DNA of 64,000 nucleotides, taken from Amycolatopsis umgeniensis (lineage in GTDB: Bacteria > Actinomycetota > Actinomycetes > Mycobacteriales > Pseudonocardiaceae). The notes below the pieces were generated by a model, which searched no databases, was not told the DNA's origin, and saw nothing but the letters and a program-made list of their open reading frames with translations. Each line of letters opens with the position of its first letter. Positions within the stretch are counted from its first letter, which is position 1. Below are positions 28,409-36,876 of this stretch, in pieces. Position numbers and translations under genes: made by a program. The stretch is from the NCBI RefSeq assembly GCF_014205155.1, contig NZ_JACHMX010000001.1, positions 6,882,001 to 6,946,000 of the forward strand, given 5' to 3'.

Positions 28409-29800
28409 ATGAGCGCCCGCGCCCGGATTCTCGCCTGGGTCCTGCTGGTCGTGCTGCTCGCGCTCGCCGGGTCGTTGCTGGCGACCCGCACCGTCCTGCA
28501 CAACCAGCTGGACCAGCGGCTCGACAACGAGATCGCGCACGAGACAGGCAAACTCAGGGCCTTCCTGGCCTCGGCGGACGCCCGCCCGGCCGGTCAGCCC
28601 GCCACCGTCGAGGCGATCCTCGGCCGTCATCTGGAACGGAACCTGCCCGAGAAGTACGAAACGTTCTTCTCGATCATCGACGGCGCCGCCTCGAGGAGGA
28701 GCGCCATCGAGCCGCCTGTCCGGCTCGACACCGATCCGAAGTTCGTCGCCGAACTGTCCCGGGCCACGAGCCCGGCGTACGGCACGGTCACCACCGCTGT
28801 CGGCTCCGCGCGCTACGGCGTCGTCCCGGTGACCATCGAGGGCTCGCCGGGCCGCGGCGCGTTGGTGATCGTCGAGTTCGTCGACCACGCCGCGGGCGAG
28901 ATCAACGACGTCGTCGGAGTGATGGCCGCGATGTCGGGCGCCGCGCTGGTGCTGGCCGGGCTGATCGGCTGGCTGGTCGCCGGCCGCATCCTCGCGCCGG
29001 TGCGAGAAGTCCGCCTCGCCGCGGAACAGATCGGTGAGACCGATCTTTCACGCCGGATCGAGGTCCGCGGCTCGGACGACGTCGCCGCGCTTGGACGCAC
29101 CTTCAACACGATGCTGGACAGGCTCGAAAGCGCCTTCGCGGGGCAGCGCGACTTCATCGACGACGCCGGTCACGAGCTGCGCACGCCGATCACGATCGTC
29201 CGCGGCCACCTCGAGCTGATGGGCGAGGACCCCGAGGAGAACGCGGCCACGCGGCATCTGGTCCTCGACGAACTCGGCCGGATGCAACGGATCGTGGACG
29301 ACCTGCTGGTCCTCGCGAAATCCGGCAGCCCCGACTTCCTCGCGCCCGGAGACACCGACCTCGCCGATCTCACCGTCGAGACCCTCGCCAAATCCCGTCC
29401 GCTCGCCGACCGTGTCTGGCGGCTCGACGCCGTCGCCGAGGTGACCGTCCGCGCGGACGGCCAGCGGCTCACACAAGCACTGCTGCAACTGGTCTCCAAC
29501 GCCGTCCGGCACACCGCGCCCGGCCAGGAGATCGCGCTCGGCTCGGAGGTCACCGCGACGACGGCACGACTCTGGGTCCGCGACACCGGCGAAGGCGTCC
29601 CACCCGATTCGAGGAGCCGGATCTTCGAACGGTTCAAACGCGGCAGCAACTCGAGCGGTGACGACGGCGCCGGACTCGGCTTGGCGATCGTCGCCGCGAT
29701 CGCCGAGGCGCACGGCGGCCGTGTCCTGCTCGACACCGCGCCCGGCGAAGGCGCGCGGTTCACCATGGAGATCCCCGTCGCGGAAGGTGCGGACCGGTGA
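28409..29800 (+). CDS. OmpR-type sensor histidine kinase
   Basis: 463 residues. A membrane helix near 8-28, an external sensor loop of about 130 residues, and a second helix near 165-190 are followed by a HAMP domain. HisKA has the phospho-His in FIDDAGHELRTPITIVRGHL, and the ATPase has an N-box LVSNAVRH, G1 DTGEGVP and G2 GAGLGLAI. It overlaps the response regulator gene by four bases (ATG/GTG-TGA type). It signals to that regulator. The acidic secreted protein encoded upstream may be part of the input. Confidence 0.93.
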   Translation: MSARARILAWVLLVVLLALAGSLLATRTVLHNQLDQRLDNEIAHETGKLRAFLASADARPAGQPATVEAILGRHLERNLPEKYETFFSIIDGAASRRSAIEPPVRLDTDPKFVAELSRATSPAYGTVTTAVGSARYGVVPVTIEGSPGRGALVIVEFVDHAAGEINDVVGVMAAMSGAALVLAGLIGWLVAGRILAPVREVRLAAEQIGETDLSRRIEVRGSDDVAALGRTFNTMLDRLESAFAGQRDFIDDAGHELRTPITIVRGHLELMGEDPEENAATRHLVLDELGRMQRIVDDLLVLAKSGSPDFLAPGDTDLADLTVETLAKSRPLADRVWRLDAVAEVTVRADGQRLTQALLQLVSNAVRHTAPGQEIALGSEVTATTARLWVRDTGEGVPPDSRSRIFERFKRGSNSSGDDGAGLGLAIVAAIAEAHGGRVLLDTAPGEGARFTMEIPVAEGADR

Positions 29801-30459
29801 CCAGTGTGCTGGTGGTGGAGGATTCCGCCCGGATCGGCGCGTTCGTCGAGAAAGGCTTGAAGGCGCAAGGTTTCGCGACCCGCTGGGTCAAGACCGGCTC
29901 CGAGGGGCTGACCGAGGCGTTGACCGGCGCGCACGATCTGGTCGTGCTCGATCTCGGGCTCCCGGACCTCGACGGTTCGGATCTGTTGCGCGCCCTGCGC
30001 GCGGCGGGCCGGACGGTGCCGGTGATCATCCTGACCGCGCGGGACAGCGTCGTCGACAGGGTCGCCGGATTGTCCGGCGGCGCCGACGACTATCTGGCCA
30101 AACCCTTCGCGTTCGAGGAACTCCTGGCGCGGATCCGGTTGCGGCTGAGGGGAAATCCCGAGGCCGAACCGGCGGTGCTGCGCGCCGGGGATCTCTCGCT
30201 CGACCTGCGCACGCGGAAGGTCTCGGTGGCGGGGGAGGATAAGGACCTCACCGCCCGCGAGTTCGCGCTGCTGGAGACGTTGCTGCGCAACCGCGGCCAG
30301 GTCCTGTCACGGGAGCAGCTGCTCGGCGGCGTCTGGGGCTTCGACTTCGACCCCGGCTCGAACGTGGTGGACGTCTACATCCGCTATCTGCGGGGCAAGA
30401 TCGGCGCGGAACGGATCGAAACCGTGCGAGGGATGGGCTACCGGCTCGGTGAGTCCTGA
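29797..30459 (+). CDS. OmpR-type response regulator
   Basis: 220 residues. The receiver has acidic residues in VVEDSARIG, phospho-Asp in LVVLDLGLPDLDG and Lys in YLAKPFAFEEL. The C-terminal winged helix includes VAGEDKDLTAREFALLETLL, RNRGQVLSREQLLGGVWGFD and NVVDVYIRYLRGKIG. It begins with GTG, overlapping the kinase stop. It probably binds the 11-base phased repeats ahead of its own operon and ahead of the DUF4956 gene. Confidence 0.94.
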   Translation: MTSVLVVEDSARIGAFVEKGLKAQGFATRWVKTGSEGLTEALTGAHDLVVLDLGLPDLDGSDLLRALRAAGRTVPVIILTARDSVVDRVAGLSGGADDYLAKPFAFEELLARIRLRLRGNPEAEPAVLRAGDLSLDLRTRKVSVAGEDKDLTAREFALLETLLRNRGQVLSREQLLGGVWGFDFDPGSNVVDVYIRYLRGKIGAERIETVRGMGYRLGES

Positions 30460-30497
30460 TGAGACGGTTCTCATCCGGCTCTCACGACGGTCTCTTT
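30458..30497 (+). promoter_or_regulatory. Second phased operator with the same layout as at 28071
   Basis: GATGAGA (30458-30464), four bases, then TCTCATC (30469), TCTCACG (30480) and TCTCTTT (30491), at exact 11-base steps. It overlaps the stop of the regulator gene and precedes the DUF4956/VTC genes. Confidence 0.65.
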
Positions 30498-30519
30498 TCC
30501 CGGCGGCACAGTGGTTTCC

Positions 30520-31104
30520 ATGACCACGACCTTGCTCCATCTCGCCGTCGACCTCGTCGCCGCCGTCATTCTCGCCTACGGGATCTACGCCCGCCGCCAC
30601 CATCGCGGTGACCTCGCCTGCGCGTACCTCGCGCTGAACGTCGGCGTCTGCGTTTCGGTCGCCGTGCTGCTTTCCGTGTCGACGGCGAGCGCACTCGGAC
30701 TCGGCCTGTTCGGGGTGCTGTCGATCATCCGCCTGCGGTCCGATTCGATCAGCCAGCAGGAGGTCGCGTACTACTTCGTCGCGCTGGTACTGGGCCTGGT
30801 GAACGGGCTGCCGTCCGCGGACTGGCGGATCGTCGCGGTCTTCAACGTCCTGCTGCTCGCCGTCATGTACATCGCCGACCATCCGTCGCGCACGCGCGGG
30901 CCGCAGCGGCGGACGGTCGTACTCGACACCGTGTACCCCGACGAACAGACCATGCTGATGGAGCTGCGGGCGCGGCTCGGCGGAACGGTCGTGCGGCACA
31001 GTGTGTCCGAAGTGGACTATGTCCGCGAGGTCACCGTCGTCGACGTCCGGTTCCGGCCGGACGCAGCCCCGGTCGTCCACGGCGCTCCGGCGGGTCACCG
31101 GTGA
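30520..31104 (+). CDS. DUF4956-family membrane protein
   Basis: 194 residues. Three or four membrane helices occupy residues 5-120, with the hallmark FGVLSIIRLRSDSISQQEVA loop (conserved acidic and Arg residues) characteristic of DUF4956. A soluble C-terminal domain follows (VVLDTVYPDEQTMLMELRAR). These proteins are commonly encoded next to VTC-domain proteins, as here, where it overlaps the VTC gene by four bases. It may couple polyphosphate or cell-envelope processes to the membrane. The ATG at 30520 is chosen. Confidence 0.88.
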   Translation: MTTTLLHLAVDLVAAVILAYGIYARRHHRGDLACAYLALNVGVCVSVAVLLSVSTASALGLGLFGVLSIIRLRSDSISQQEVAYYFVALVLGLVNGLPSADWRIVAVFNVLLLAVMYIADHPSRTRGPQRRTVVLDTVYPDEQTMLMELRARLGGTVVRHSVSEVDYVREVTVVDVRFRPDAAPVVHGAPAGHR

Positions 31105-31871
31105 GCGGGCGCGGAACGGCCACCGTCGCGGCGGTGGCGAAAGGGCTGCCCTCGCTTTCGCTGGCCGAAGTCGTCGCCACGAGCGGGTTGATGAGCCGGA
31201 CGGACCGGAAGTACGTCCTGCCGCTCAACGCTTTCCTGGCCGTCATGGAAACGCTGGGAGCGTCGCTGAGGTGCCTGGAGATCGACGGGAAGCGGGTGTT
31301 CGGCTATTCGTCGACCTATTTCGACACACCGGATCTCGCGATCTTCCGTGCGCACCGGCAGGACCGGCGGCGCCGGTTCAAGATCCGCACGCGCACCTAC
31401 ACCGACTCGGCCGATACCTACTGCGAGCTCAAGGTCAGCGGGCGGCGCGACGAAACGGTGAAGGTCCGCCGCCCGCATCCGGCCGAGGCGGCACACGGCC
31501 TGACCGCGCCCGCGCTGACGTTCCTCGACGACGCCCTCACCGCCGCCTACGGCCGCCCCGCGCCCCGGCCGCTGACCCCCGCGCTGGTCACCGACTACCG
31601 GCGGACCACCCTCGTCACCGCCGACACCCGGATCACTTGCGATACCTCGCTGATCTGGCGTTCGGGCTCGCGGAGCCTCGCCGCCGGGGGAGATTTGGTG
31701 CTGCTGGAGGTGAAGTCGGCTTCCGAACGCAGCAGCGTCACCGAGGCGCTGGCGAAACTGCGGATCCGGGAGCAGTCGGTGAGCAAGTACTGCGCCGGCC
31801 TGGTGGCGCTGGGGCTGGCGACCGGCGGGAACCGGTGGCGCCCGGCGCTGCGGCGGCTCGGGGTGGCGTAA
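31101..31871 (+). CDS. VTC-domain protein (polyphosphate polymerase family)
   Basis: 256 residues. The triphosphate-tunnel fold signature includes LMSRTDRKYVLPLNAFLAVM near the N-terminus, GYSSTYFDTPDLAIFRAHRQ, RRRFKIRTRTYTDSADTYCE (basic strands facing the tunnel), ELKVSG and the late DLVLLEVKSA. In eukaryotes this domain makes polyphosphate from ATP; bacterial members near DUF4956 are less well characterised. It is coupled to the DUF4956 gene and is probably a cytoplasmic partner at the membrane. Confidence 0.87.
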   Translation: MSGRGTATVAAVAKGLPSLSLAEVVATSGLMSRTDRKYVLPLNAFLAVMETLGASLRCLEIDGKRVFGYSSTYFDTPDLAIFRAHRQDRRRRFKIRTRTYTDSADTYCELKVSGRRDETVKVRRPHPAEAAHGLTAPALTFLDDALTAAYGRPAPRPLTPALVTDYRRTTLVTADTRITCDTSLIWRSGSRSLAAGGDLVLLEVKSASERSSVTEALAKLRIREQSVSKYCAGLVALGLATGGNRWRPALRRLGVA

Positions 31872-31936
31872 CGCTCGCGGCACGGCGGCTGACCCCTGCT
31901 GTCGGGCCATCAGGCCGGACGGCAGGGAGGACGAAC

Positions 31937-32350
31937 ATGAAGACGAGGGAGAAAGCCGCGCTCGCCGTGGCGGGGCTGGCCGTCGCCGCGGCGGGGGGAA
32001 CGGTGTTCGCCGGGACGTCCGGGTCGCCGGCGCCGAGTGTGCAGGCCGCGGAGACGTCGTGCGTGACCGACGGCGCCGGGATGTGCACCGTGCAGCACGC
32101 ACTGGGCGCCGTCCCGGCGGTGGTGGTCGTGTCGCCGAACACGCCGGGGCAGTTCAACGCGTTCATGCTGAACACGGTGCAGGGTTCGTACACGGCGACG
32201 ACGTTCCAGGTGTGGGCGATGTTCAACCAGACCACGCCGAAGACGGGCGGGGCGATACCGACTTACCCGCCACGACGACTCCCGCTCCGGAACCTGACTG
32301 TCCAAAAAGGACAGGTCACGGCGGCGGCCGGTCGTCCAGTTCTTCGGTGA
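31937..32350 (+). CDS. Secreted protein of unknown function, possibly lectin-like
   Basis: 137 residues. Signal peptide 1-30 (KAALAVAGLAVAAAGGTVFA). The mature part has two Cys (TSCVTDGAGMC) and a beta-rich stretch VVVVSPNTPGQFNAFMLNTV then YTATTFQVWAMFN that recalls H-type lectin-like domains. GGGAGGACGAAC precedes the ATG. The last 30 residues (YPPRRLPLRNLTV...) look non-native, so a late frameshift or extension is possible. The tail overlaps the next minus-strand gene. Confidence 0.65.
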   Translation: MKTREKAALAVAGLAVAAAGGTVFAGTSGSPAPSVQAAETSCVTDGAGMCTVQHALGAVPAVVVVSPNTPGQFNAFMLNTVQGSYTATTFQVWAMFNQTTPKTGGAIPTYPPRRLPLRNLTVQKGQVTAAAGRPVLR

Positions 32351-32507
32351 AGATCGCGTCGATGTGGAGACTGGCCCGTCGCAGTACCCGGATGCTCGCC
32401 CTCAGTGACAACGCGGCGCCGATGACGGCCACGACGCCGAGCCCGATGGCGACCGAATTCGCCACGAGCGCCTCCCTGCCCTGATGGGCGAGATACCCCA
32501 GGCCCAT
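32316..32507 (-). CDS. Small membrane protein
   Basis: About 63 residues. One long hydrophobic segment (ANSVAIGLGVVAVIGAALSL) is followed by a basic stretch RASIRVLRRAS and an acidic tail. The ATG at 32507 is the best internal start; the ribosome site is weak. It converges on the secreted protein gene and overlaps it by 35 bases. Function unknown. Confidence 0.5.
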   Translation of the reverse strand: MGLGYLAHQGREALVANSVAIGLGVVAVIGAALSLRASIRVLRRASLHIDAIFTEELDDRPPP

Positions 32508-32724
32508 CCCGATGGTCAGCGTGTCCCCGGGCGCGGCCGCCCGGCGTTGGTCTCTGCAACCTAGACGAGCGGAACCCGTCCCGTGATGGAAACCAGCTGT
32601 TTGGCCTAGGCGATCGCGGCAGGTGAGCGCTGTGATAACTTGGAGCGAACTGGGACTTCTGTGCGTAAGCAAACCCGCTGATCGGGCTGGGGACGGCTCC
32701 CGCGGAGGTGTCAGGACACCCTTG

Positions 32725-32798
32725 GGGCCGGTAGCTCAGTTGGTTAGAGCAGGGGACTCATAATCCCTTGGCCGTCGGTTCGAGCCCGACCCGGCCCA
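32725..32798 (+). tRNA. tRNA with CAU anticodon (Met or Ile2)
   Basis: A full cloverleaf: acceptor GGGCCGG pairs with CCGGCCC; D-arm GCTCAGTTGGTTAGAGC; anticodon stem GGGGA/TCCCT around CTCATAA with anticodon CAT at 32759-32761; T-arm GTCGG TTCGAGC CCGAC. CCA is not encoded. CAU can be elongator Met or Ile2 (lysidine-modified); the sequence alone does not decide. It is not the initiator type. It sits at the edge of the accessory region, so it may be an integration site. Confidence 0.93.
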
Positions 32799-33510
32799 CA
32801 ACATCAACATCGCTGTCGACCTGCAGAAATGTTGGCCCTTCGGCGGCATTTTCGCCTTGGCGTTGATCGTGGCTGGGCTCCGTTATGTCTCCGTTTGCTC
32901 CGGTGTGCTCATAGGTGGAGGAGTGTTCTGTGGTGCCAGGTGGTGGCGTAGCAGCCTTCTGTTTGTTCGTCACGACCGCTGGGGTGGGGATTTCAGCAGG
33001 TTTGAAGTTCTTTGCTTCCACAGCTGGACGAGCTGGTGTGGTCGCAGGTCGGCTGGGCGTGATCTGTGTTCTCGAGTAGAAGGCCAGTGACGTCCACGGT
33101 TTTGGTGGGGCGACACTGACCGCGCCGATCCTTTGGCAGTGTCTACCGACTACGTACAACCAATGGTGCTCGAGGTTGATCAGTACTTTGTGCGTGCCGT
33201 CTTGGATGCTTCTAGTGCGATGTCAGCGACAGCACCTGACCTGCAAGAACAGCACTCGTGACCCCCTCACTGCCAGTCAGGTTCTGGCAGGGCGCTGACC
33301 TGCGGTTATCGAGAACCCGCTGGTCGGCTGGCGCAGTTGTGTTCTGTTTGATGCGGTCCGGTGTCGTTGGGCGCTGTTGTAACCGGCGTCGTGCTCCAGA
33401 TTTGCTCCAGGCAAATTGGTGTGAGAGTTGAGCGGCTCGACGGCAGGAGAGTGGGGTGACGACCAGGATCTCCAGCTCGAACAGCCTCCCAGTCCGCGGA
33501 TGGGCAGCCG
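32799..33510. other. About 0.7 kb without a recognisable gene, next to the tRNA
   Basis: This lies between the tRNA and the left end of the IS. Open frames exist on both strands but have no ribosome site; one is the usual tRNA-antisense artefact. If the island inserted at the tRNA, this is its first segment. Confidence 0.5.
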
Positions 33511-34711
33511 ACAACCTGTGGGGTTCCAGAAGTCGGTTCATGCATCAGACCTGCGGCGACAGGCGTGTTCGGCGGGTAGGGCATGATCGGCGGCCATGTC
33601 GTTGCGTTTGTTCTATCTGATCTTCTTTCGGCTGGCGGGTTTGGTGGTGTTGCTCGGCCGCTCGTCGGCGTCGAAGAATGTCGAGTTGCTGGTACTGCGC
33701 CATGAGGTGGCCGTGTTGCGCAGAGGCAACCTGAAACCTCGCCTCGATTGGGCTGACCGGGCTGTGTTCGCCGCGTTGGTCCGCCTGCTGCCCAAGGCGC
33801 TGCGGCTGCACCGGTTGGTCACCCCGGGCACGGTCCTGCGCTGGCATCGGCGCCTGGTGGCTGCGAAGTGGACCTATCTTCACCGGGTCGGTCGTCCACC
33901 GGTCGACGACGCGATCGCTGGGTTGATCGAACGGATGGCCAGGGAGAACCACAGCTGGGGCTACAAGAGGATTCAGGGTGAGCTGCTCAAGCTTGGACAC
34001 CGGGTCGGTGCGTCGACGATCCGGCGGATCCTGAAGCGGGCACGCGTACCTCCCGTGCCGGTCCGGGACACCGATACGACCTGGCGGCAGTTCCTGCGCA
34101 CGCAGGCCTCGACGATGCTGGCGTGCGACTTCTTCCATATCGACTGTGCGCTCACCCTCAGACGAATCTACGTGTTCTTCGTGCTGGAGGTCGGCAGCCG
34201 CTACGTGCACATTCTGGGCACGACAACGAATCCGGACGGCGAGTGGACTACGCAGCAGATCCGCAACCTCGTGATGGATCTCGATGATCGCATCGACGAG
34301 TTCAGGTTTCTCATCCGTGATCGGGCTGGCCAGTTCGCGTCCTCGTTCGACGCCGTCCTGGCCGACGTCGGCATGGAGGCGGTAAGGATTCCTCCGCGTT
34401 GCCCGCGGGCGAACTGCTACGCGGAACGGTTTGTGCTCACGGCCAGAACCGAGCTCACCGACCGGATGTTGATTCTGAGCGAGCGGCATCTGCGCGCCGT
34501 GCTCGCCGAGTACATCCGGCACTACAACGGTCGACGGCCGCACCGTTCCCGCGAGCTTCGCCCGCCCCGGCCGGCCCACCCCGTGGCAGACCTCAACTCT
34601 CAGCGGATCAGGCGACAGCGGCTTCTCGGAGGCCTGATCAACGAGTACGAACGGGCGGCATAACCCTACTGGTCAGAGCCGTCGGCAGACTTGTGGAACC
34701 CCGCAGGTTGT
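33511..34711 (+). mobile_element. Complete insertion sequence, 1.2 kb, with 24-base terminal inverted repeats
   Basis: The left end ACAACCTGTGGGGTTCCAGA (33511 onward, 24 bases) matches the complement of the right end (34688-34711) at 22 of 24 positions. One DDE-type transposase fills the interior. I see no clear target duplication (flanks GCCG and GTTG). The right end lies 12 bases from the stop of the next gene. Confidence 0.85.
33596..34663 (+). CDS. DDE (integrase-core) transposase of the insertion sequence
   Basis: 355 residues. A helical N-terminal part with a LLVLRHEVAVLRRGNLKPRL-type HTH precedes the IS3/IS481-like HTH_21 segment (NHSWGYKRIQGELLKLGHRV). The catalytic core has Asp in ACDFFHIDC, Asp in FLIRDRAGQF and Glu in CYAERFVLTARTE, the D-D-(35)-E arrangement. 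YIRHYNGRRPHRS follows. A single intact ORF means no programmed frameshift is needed. The element appears capable of movement. Confidence 0.92.
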   Translation: MSLRLFYLIFFRLAGLVVLLGRSSASKNVELLVLRHEVAVLRRGNLKPRLDWADRAVFAALVRLLPKALRLHRLVTPGTVLRWHRRLVAAKWTYLHRVGRPPVDDAIAGLIERMARENHSWGYKRIQGELLKLGHRVGASTIRRILKRARVPPVPVRDTDTTWRQFLRTQASTMLACDFFHIDCALTLRRIYVFFVLEVGSRYVHILGTTTNPDGEWTTQQIRNLVMDLDDRIDEFRFLIRDRAGQFASSFDAVLADVGMEAVRIPPRCPRANCYAERFVLTARTELTDRMLILSERHLRAVLAEYIRHYNGRRPHRSRELRPPRPAHPVADLNSQRIRRQRLLGGLINEYERAA

Positions 34712-34723
34712 GTTGAGCGTTCG

Positions 34724-35758
34724 CTAGCGAGCTTTCTCTGCTTGTCGAGGGAGGTCGGTGTAGCGTTTCGTGACTACGAAGGACGTCCCGGCCAGCGCCC
34801 GGCCGACGGGTGTGGCGGCCCAGGTGCGGAGCTGCTCTGGTTGTCCGTCGCTGAGGTTCAGCAGTCCGACGATTTGGGAAGGTTCGGGCGGAATCGACAT
34901 CGCACAGCGGAGCACCGTTTCGCCTGTGGCCGAGCTTGGTTCTTCCTCAGCGTCGTCGGCCGGATCTAGTTCCCACCAACCTAGCTCCACGGTCCATCCG
35001 GTGCGGTTGAGTTCGCCGTTGGGTAGCGGTGCGAGCACGTCGAGGAAGTATCGGTTCGGTCCGTAGGGGTCGGGATCGTCGGAGATGCTGAGGTCTTCAA
35101 GTATGAGCCTCGCCTCGCCGTTGCTGCACTGCTCGTAGGCGTCGATCAGCAGCCGCATGCCATGCACCCCTTCCGCGAGTTCGACCTCCGTCGCGCCGAG
35201 CTCGAGGCGATCGAGGCTTTTACGATCAGATTCGCTCAACCCCTCGAAACCGCCCCCGAACGGGACGAAAGGCAGGTCGGAATCCCATTCCCGACGGCTG
35301 TCGCTCGGGGGAGATTCGATGCCATCCGTGTACTCGGCTAGCGCGTCGCGGAGATCCCGCGCCTCCTTCTCCAGCTCGGCTGTGATCGCGGTCTGGACAG
35401 GAGTCGGCACGCTGGCTGTCGCGTGGTCGAGATCGGTCAGTGCCTGATAGAGGAGTAGCTTGACGTGCTCGTACCACAAGCTGTGCGTACCGAGTAGCAG
35501 GGTTGAGCGGCCGTCCCGGTCAGTCAGTGCCGCGAGGTGCTCGTTGGGATAGGGCTCGAAGCCACCGTGTCGGCGATCTGAGCAGCACAGGGGCACGGTG
35601 GCGCAGGCGGAAATCCGGTTGAGCGCAGAAACGATCTTCGTTGCTGTTGCTTCGTCGTCGACGCTTGTGACAGTCGACGACTGCACGCCTGTGGGGCCGC
35701 GAAAGGTAGCGAGAATCTGAACTTTCCCGCGGTTCGGATGCTGGGAGTAGATCGTCAT
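34724..35758 (-). CDS. Protein of unknown function beside the insertion sequence
   Basis: About 344 residues, soluble, acidic. The N-terminal part is beta-rich (TIYSQHPNRGKVQILATFRG), the middle helical (residues 110-200) and the end mixed. I recognise no family, catalytic motif or membrane segment. The ATG at 35758 follows AAAGGTG; a GTG three codons upstream is an alternative. The IS sits 12 bases past its stop, so any downstream partner may have been cut off. Confidence 0.7.
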   Translation of the reverse strand: MTIYSQHPNRGKVQILATFRGPTGVQSSTVTSVDDEATATKIVSALNRISACATVPLCCSDRRHGGFEPYPNEHLAALTDRDGRSTLLLGTHSLWYEHVKLLLYQALTDLDHATASVPTPVQTAITAELEKEARDLRDALAEYTDGIESPPSDSRREWDSDLPFVPFGGGFEGLSESDRKSLDRLELGATEVELAEGVHGMRLLIDAYEQCSNGEARLILEDLSISDDPDPYGPNRYFLDVLAPLPNGELNRTGWTVELGWWELDPADDAEEEPSSATGETVLRCAMSIPPEPSQIVGLLNLSDGQPEQLRTWAATPVGRALAGTSFVVTKRYTDLPRQAEKAR

Positions 35759-35767
35759 TGGTGTCAC

Positions 35768-36876
35768 CTTTCGGTCGACAGCCCATGTGCGGGACGCCGA
35801 CGATAGCTGAGGAATGCTGGAAAGGCGGTGGCGAAGGCGCGATCCAACGCTCCGTGCCTTGAAATATGTGGTGGTGGCTCAGGTCCGATCCCGAGCTCCT
35901 TGCCTGGAGAGAATCGTACCCGAGCTGTTCTGCGCACGGCAACTACTCGGACTAGCACCGTCGGCCAAGGGGGCGAACATGTGTTCTAATTTGGTGGCAG
36001 ACCGCATGGCCGACCGTGCCGTGGGGTGAGGAGGTGTGCGGGCTGAGTTGGCTGTTGCGGGAGCGTGCGACTGGGCGTGAGTGGCGGGTCGAGACCAGTG
36101 ACATGGCTTGGGAAGCTGGCGGCTATGACCTCCGGCGTTTCGAAGTCCATGTAATGGGCGAACGGGTGGTCGGTGCTCCTGATGGTTACCCGGAGCCGGC
36201 ACCTACGTTGAGTGCTGCTGGAGGGGCGACTGGCGTCGCCGGGCTGGTCAAGCACATCAGGCCGTGACTGAAGCCGTGGGCGACGGCTTGAACGTGGTCG
36301 AGGTGTCGACTTCGCTGAAAGGTGGAGGGTGTGGGTCTTGACGGACTTCAGTGGTTCTCGCTCAGCCACCAGTTAAGGGGGTGCGGATCGGAGCGCTGCC
36401 GCTGTTGATGTCCGCGGAGTGCCACTGCAAGGACCGCCGGCAAACGCCGTGCGTCAGCCACGGGACCGCAGTACGTACTGGAGGCTGCCACCGCCCCTCC
36501 CGGTCCTGGATCGATACCACTGGCAAGCACATCTCGTGCGTACCTATGGTCGAGGACAACGTCGAGTACCGGCGAGCTGCCTATCCCGAGCACGCGGTCC
36601 TCGGGCTCAATGCAGAGTGGCCGGTCGGTGAAGCCTTTCCCCGGCGAGCCAACTGAGAGGTTGCAGTAGCGTAGGCAGGCCGGCGGTGATGCGGCGGGCC
36701 GGCGGACATGTGGCTGCAGCTGGCGGAAGGCGGCGTCCCTGCTGGGCCGATAGCTTGCCGCGGGCATGGGACGCCTTGCTCCAAAGGGGTGATCTTGGGG
36801 GTGCTCTGCGTTAATCGCGTTCGTTCGGCCACAGAGAGCTCATCGGTTTGTCGGTGGTCGTGCTTACTGTGGTGAT
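35768..36876. other. About 1.1 kb with no secure gene
   Basis: Several short frames of doubtful quality occur on both strands, one of which (36034-36267) is listed separately. This looks like decayed DNA between accessory modules. Confidence 0.45.
36034..36267 (+). CDS. Possible small protein or gene remnant
   Basis: 77 codons from a GTG. The inferred protein (WLLRERATGREWRVETSDMA, then EAGGYDLRRFEVHVMGERVV) has natural composition and coding-like third positions, but the ribosome site is too close to the start. It may be the end of a larger lost gene. No family is recognised. Confidence 0.3.
   Translation: MCGLSWLLRERATGREWRVETSDMAWEAGGYDLRRFEVHVMGERVVGAPDGYPEPAPTLSAAGGATGVAGLVKHIRP

Noticed and set aside
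32758..33159. Minus-strand ORF ending GRVGLEPTAKGL
   Set aside because: The end is the antisense of the tRNA; this VGLEPTAKG ending is a common artefact of tRNA antisense translation. No ribosome site or domain.
33545..34579. 344-codon minus-strand ORF
   Set aside because: Antisense to the transposase, with low-complexity His/Gln/Arg composition.
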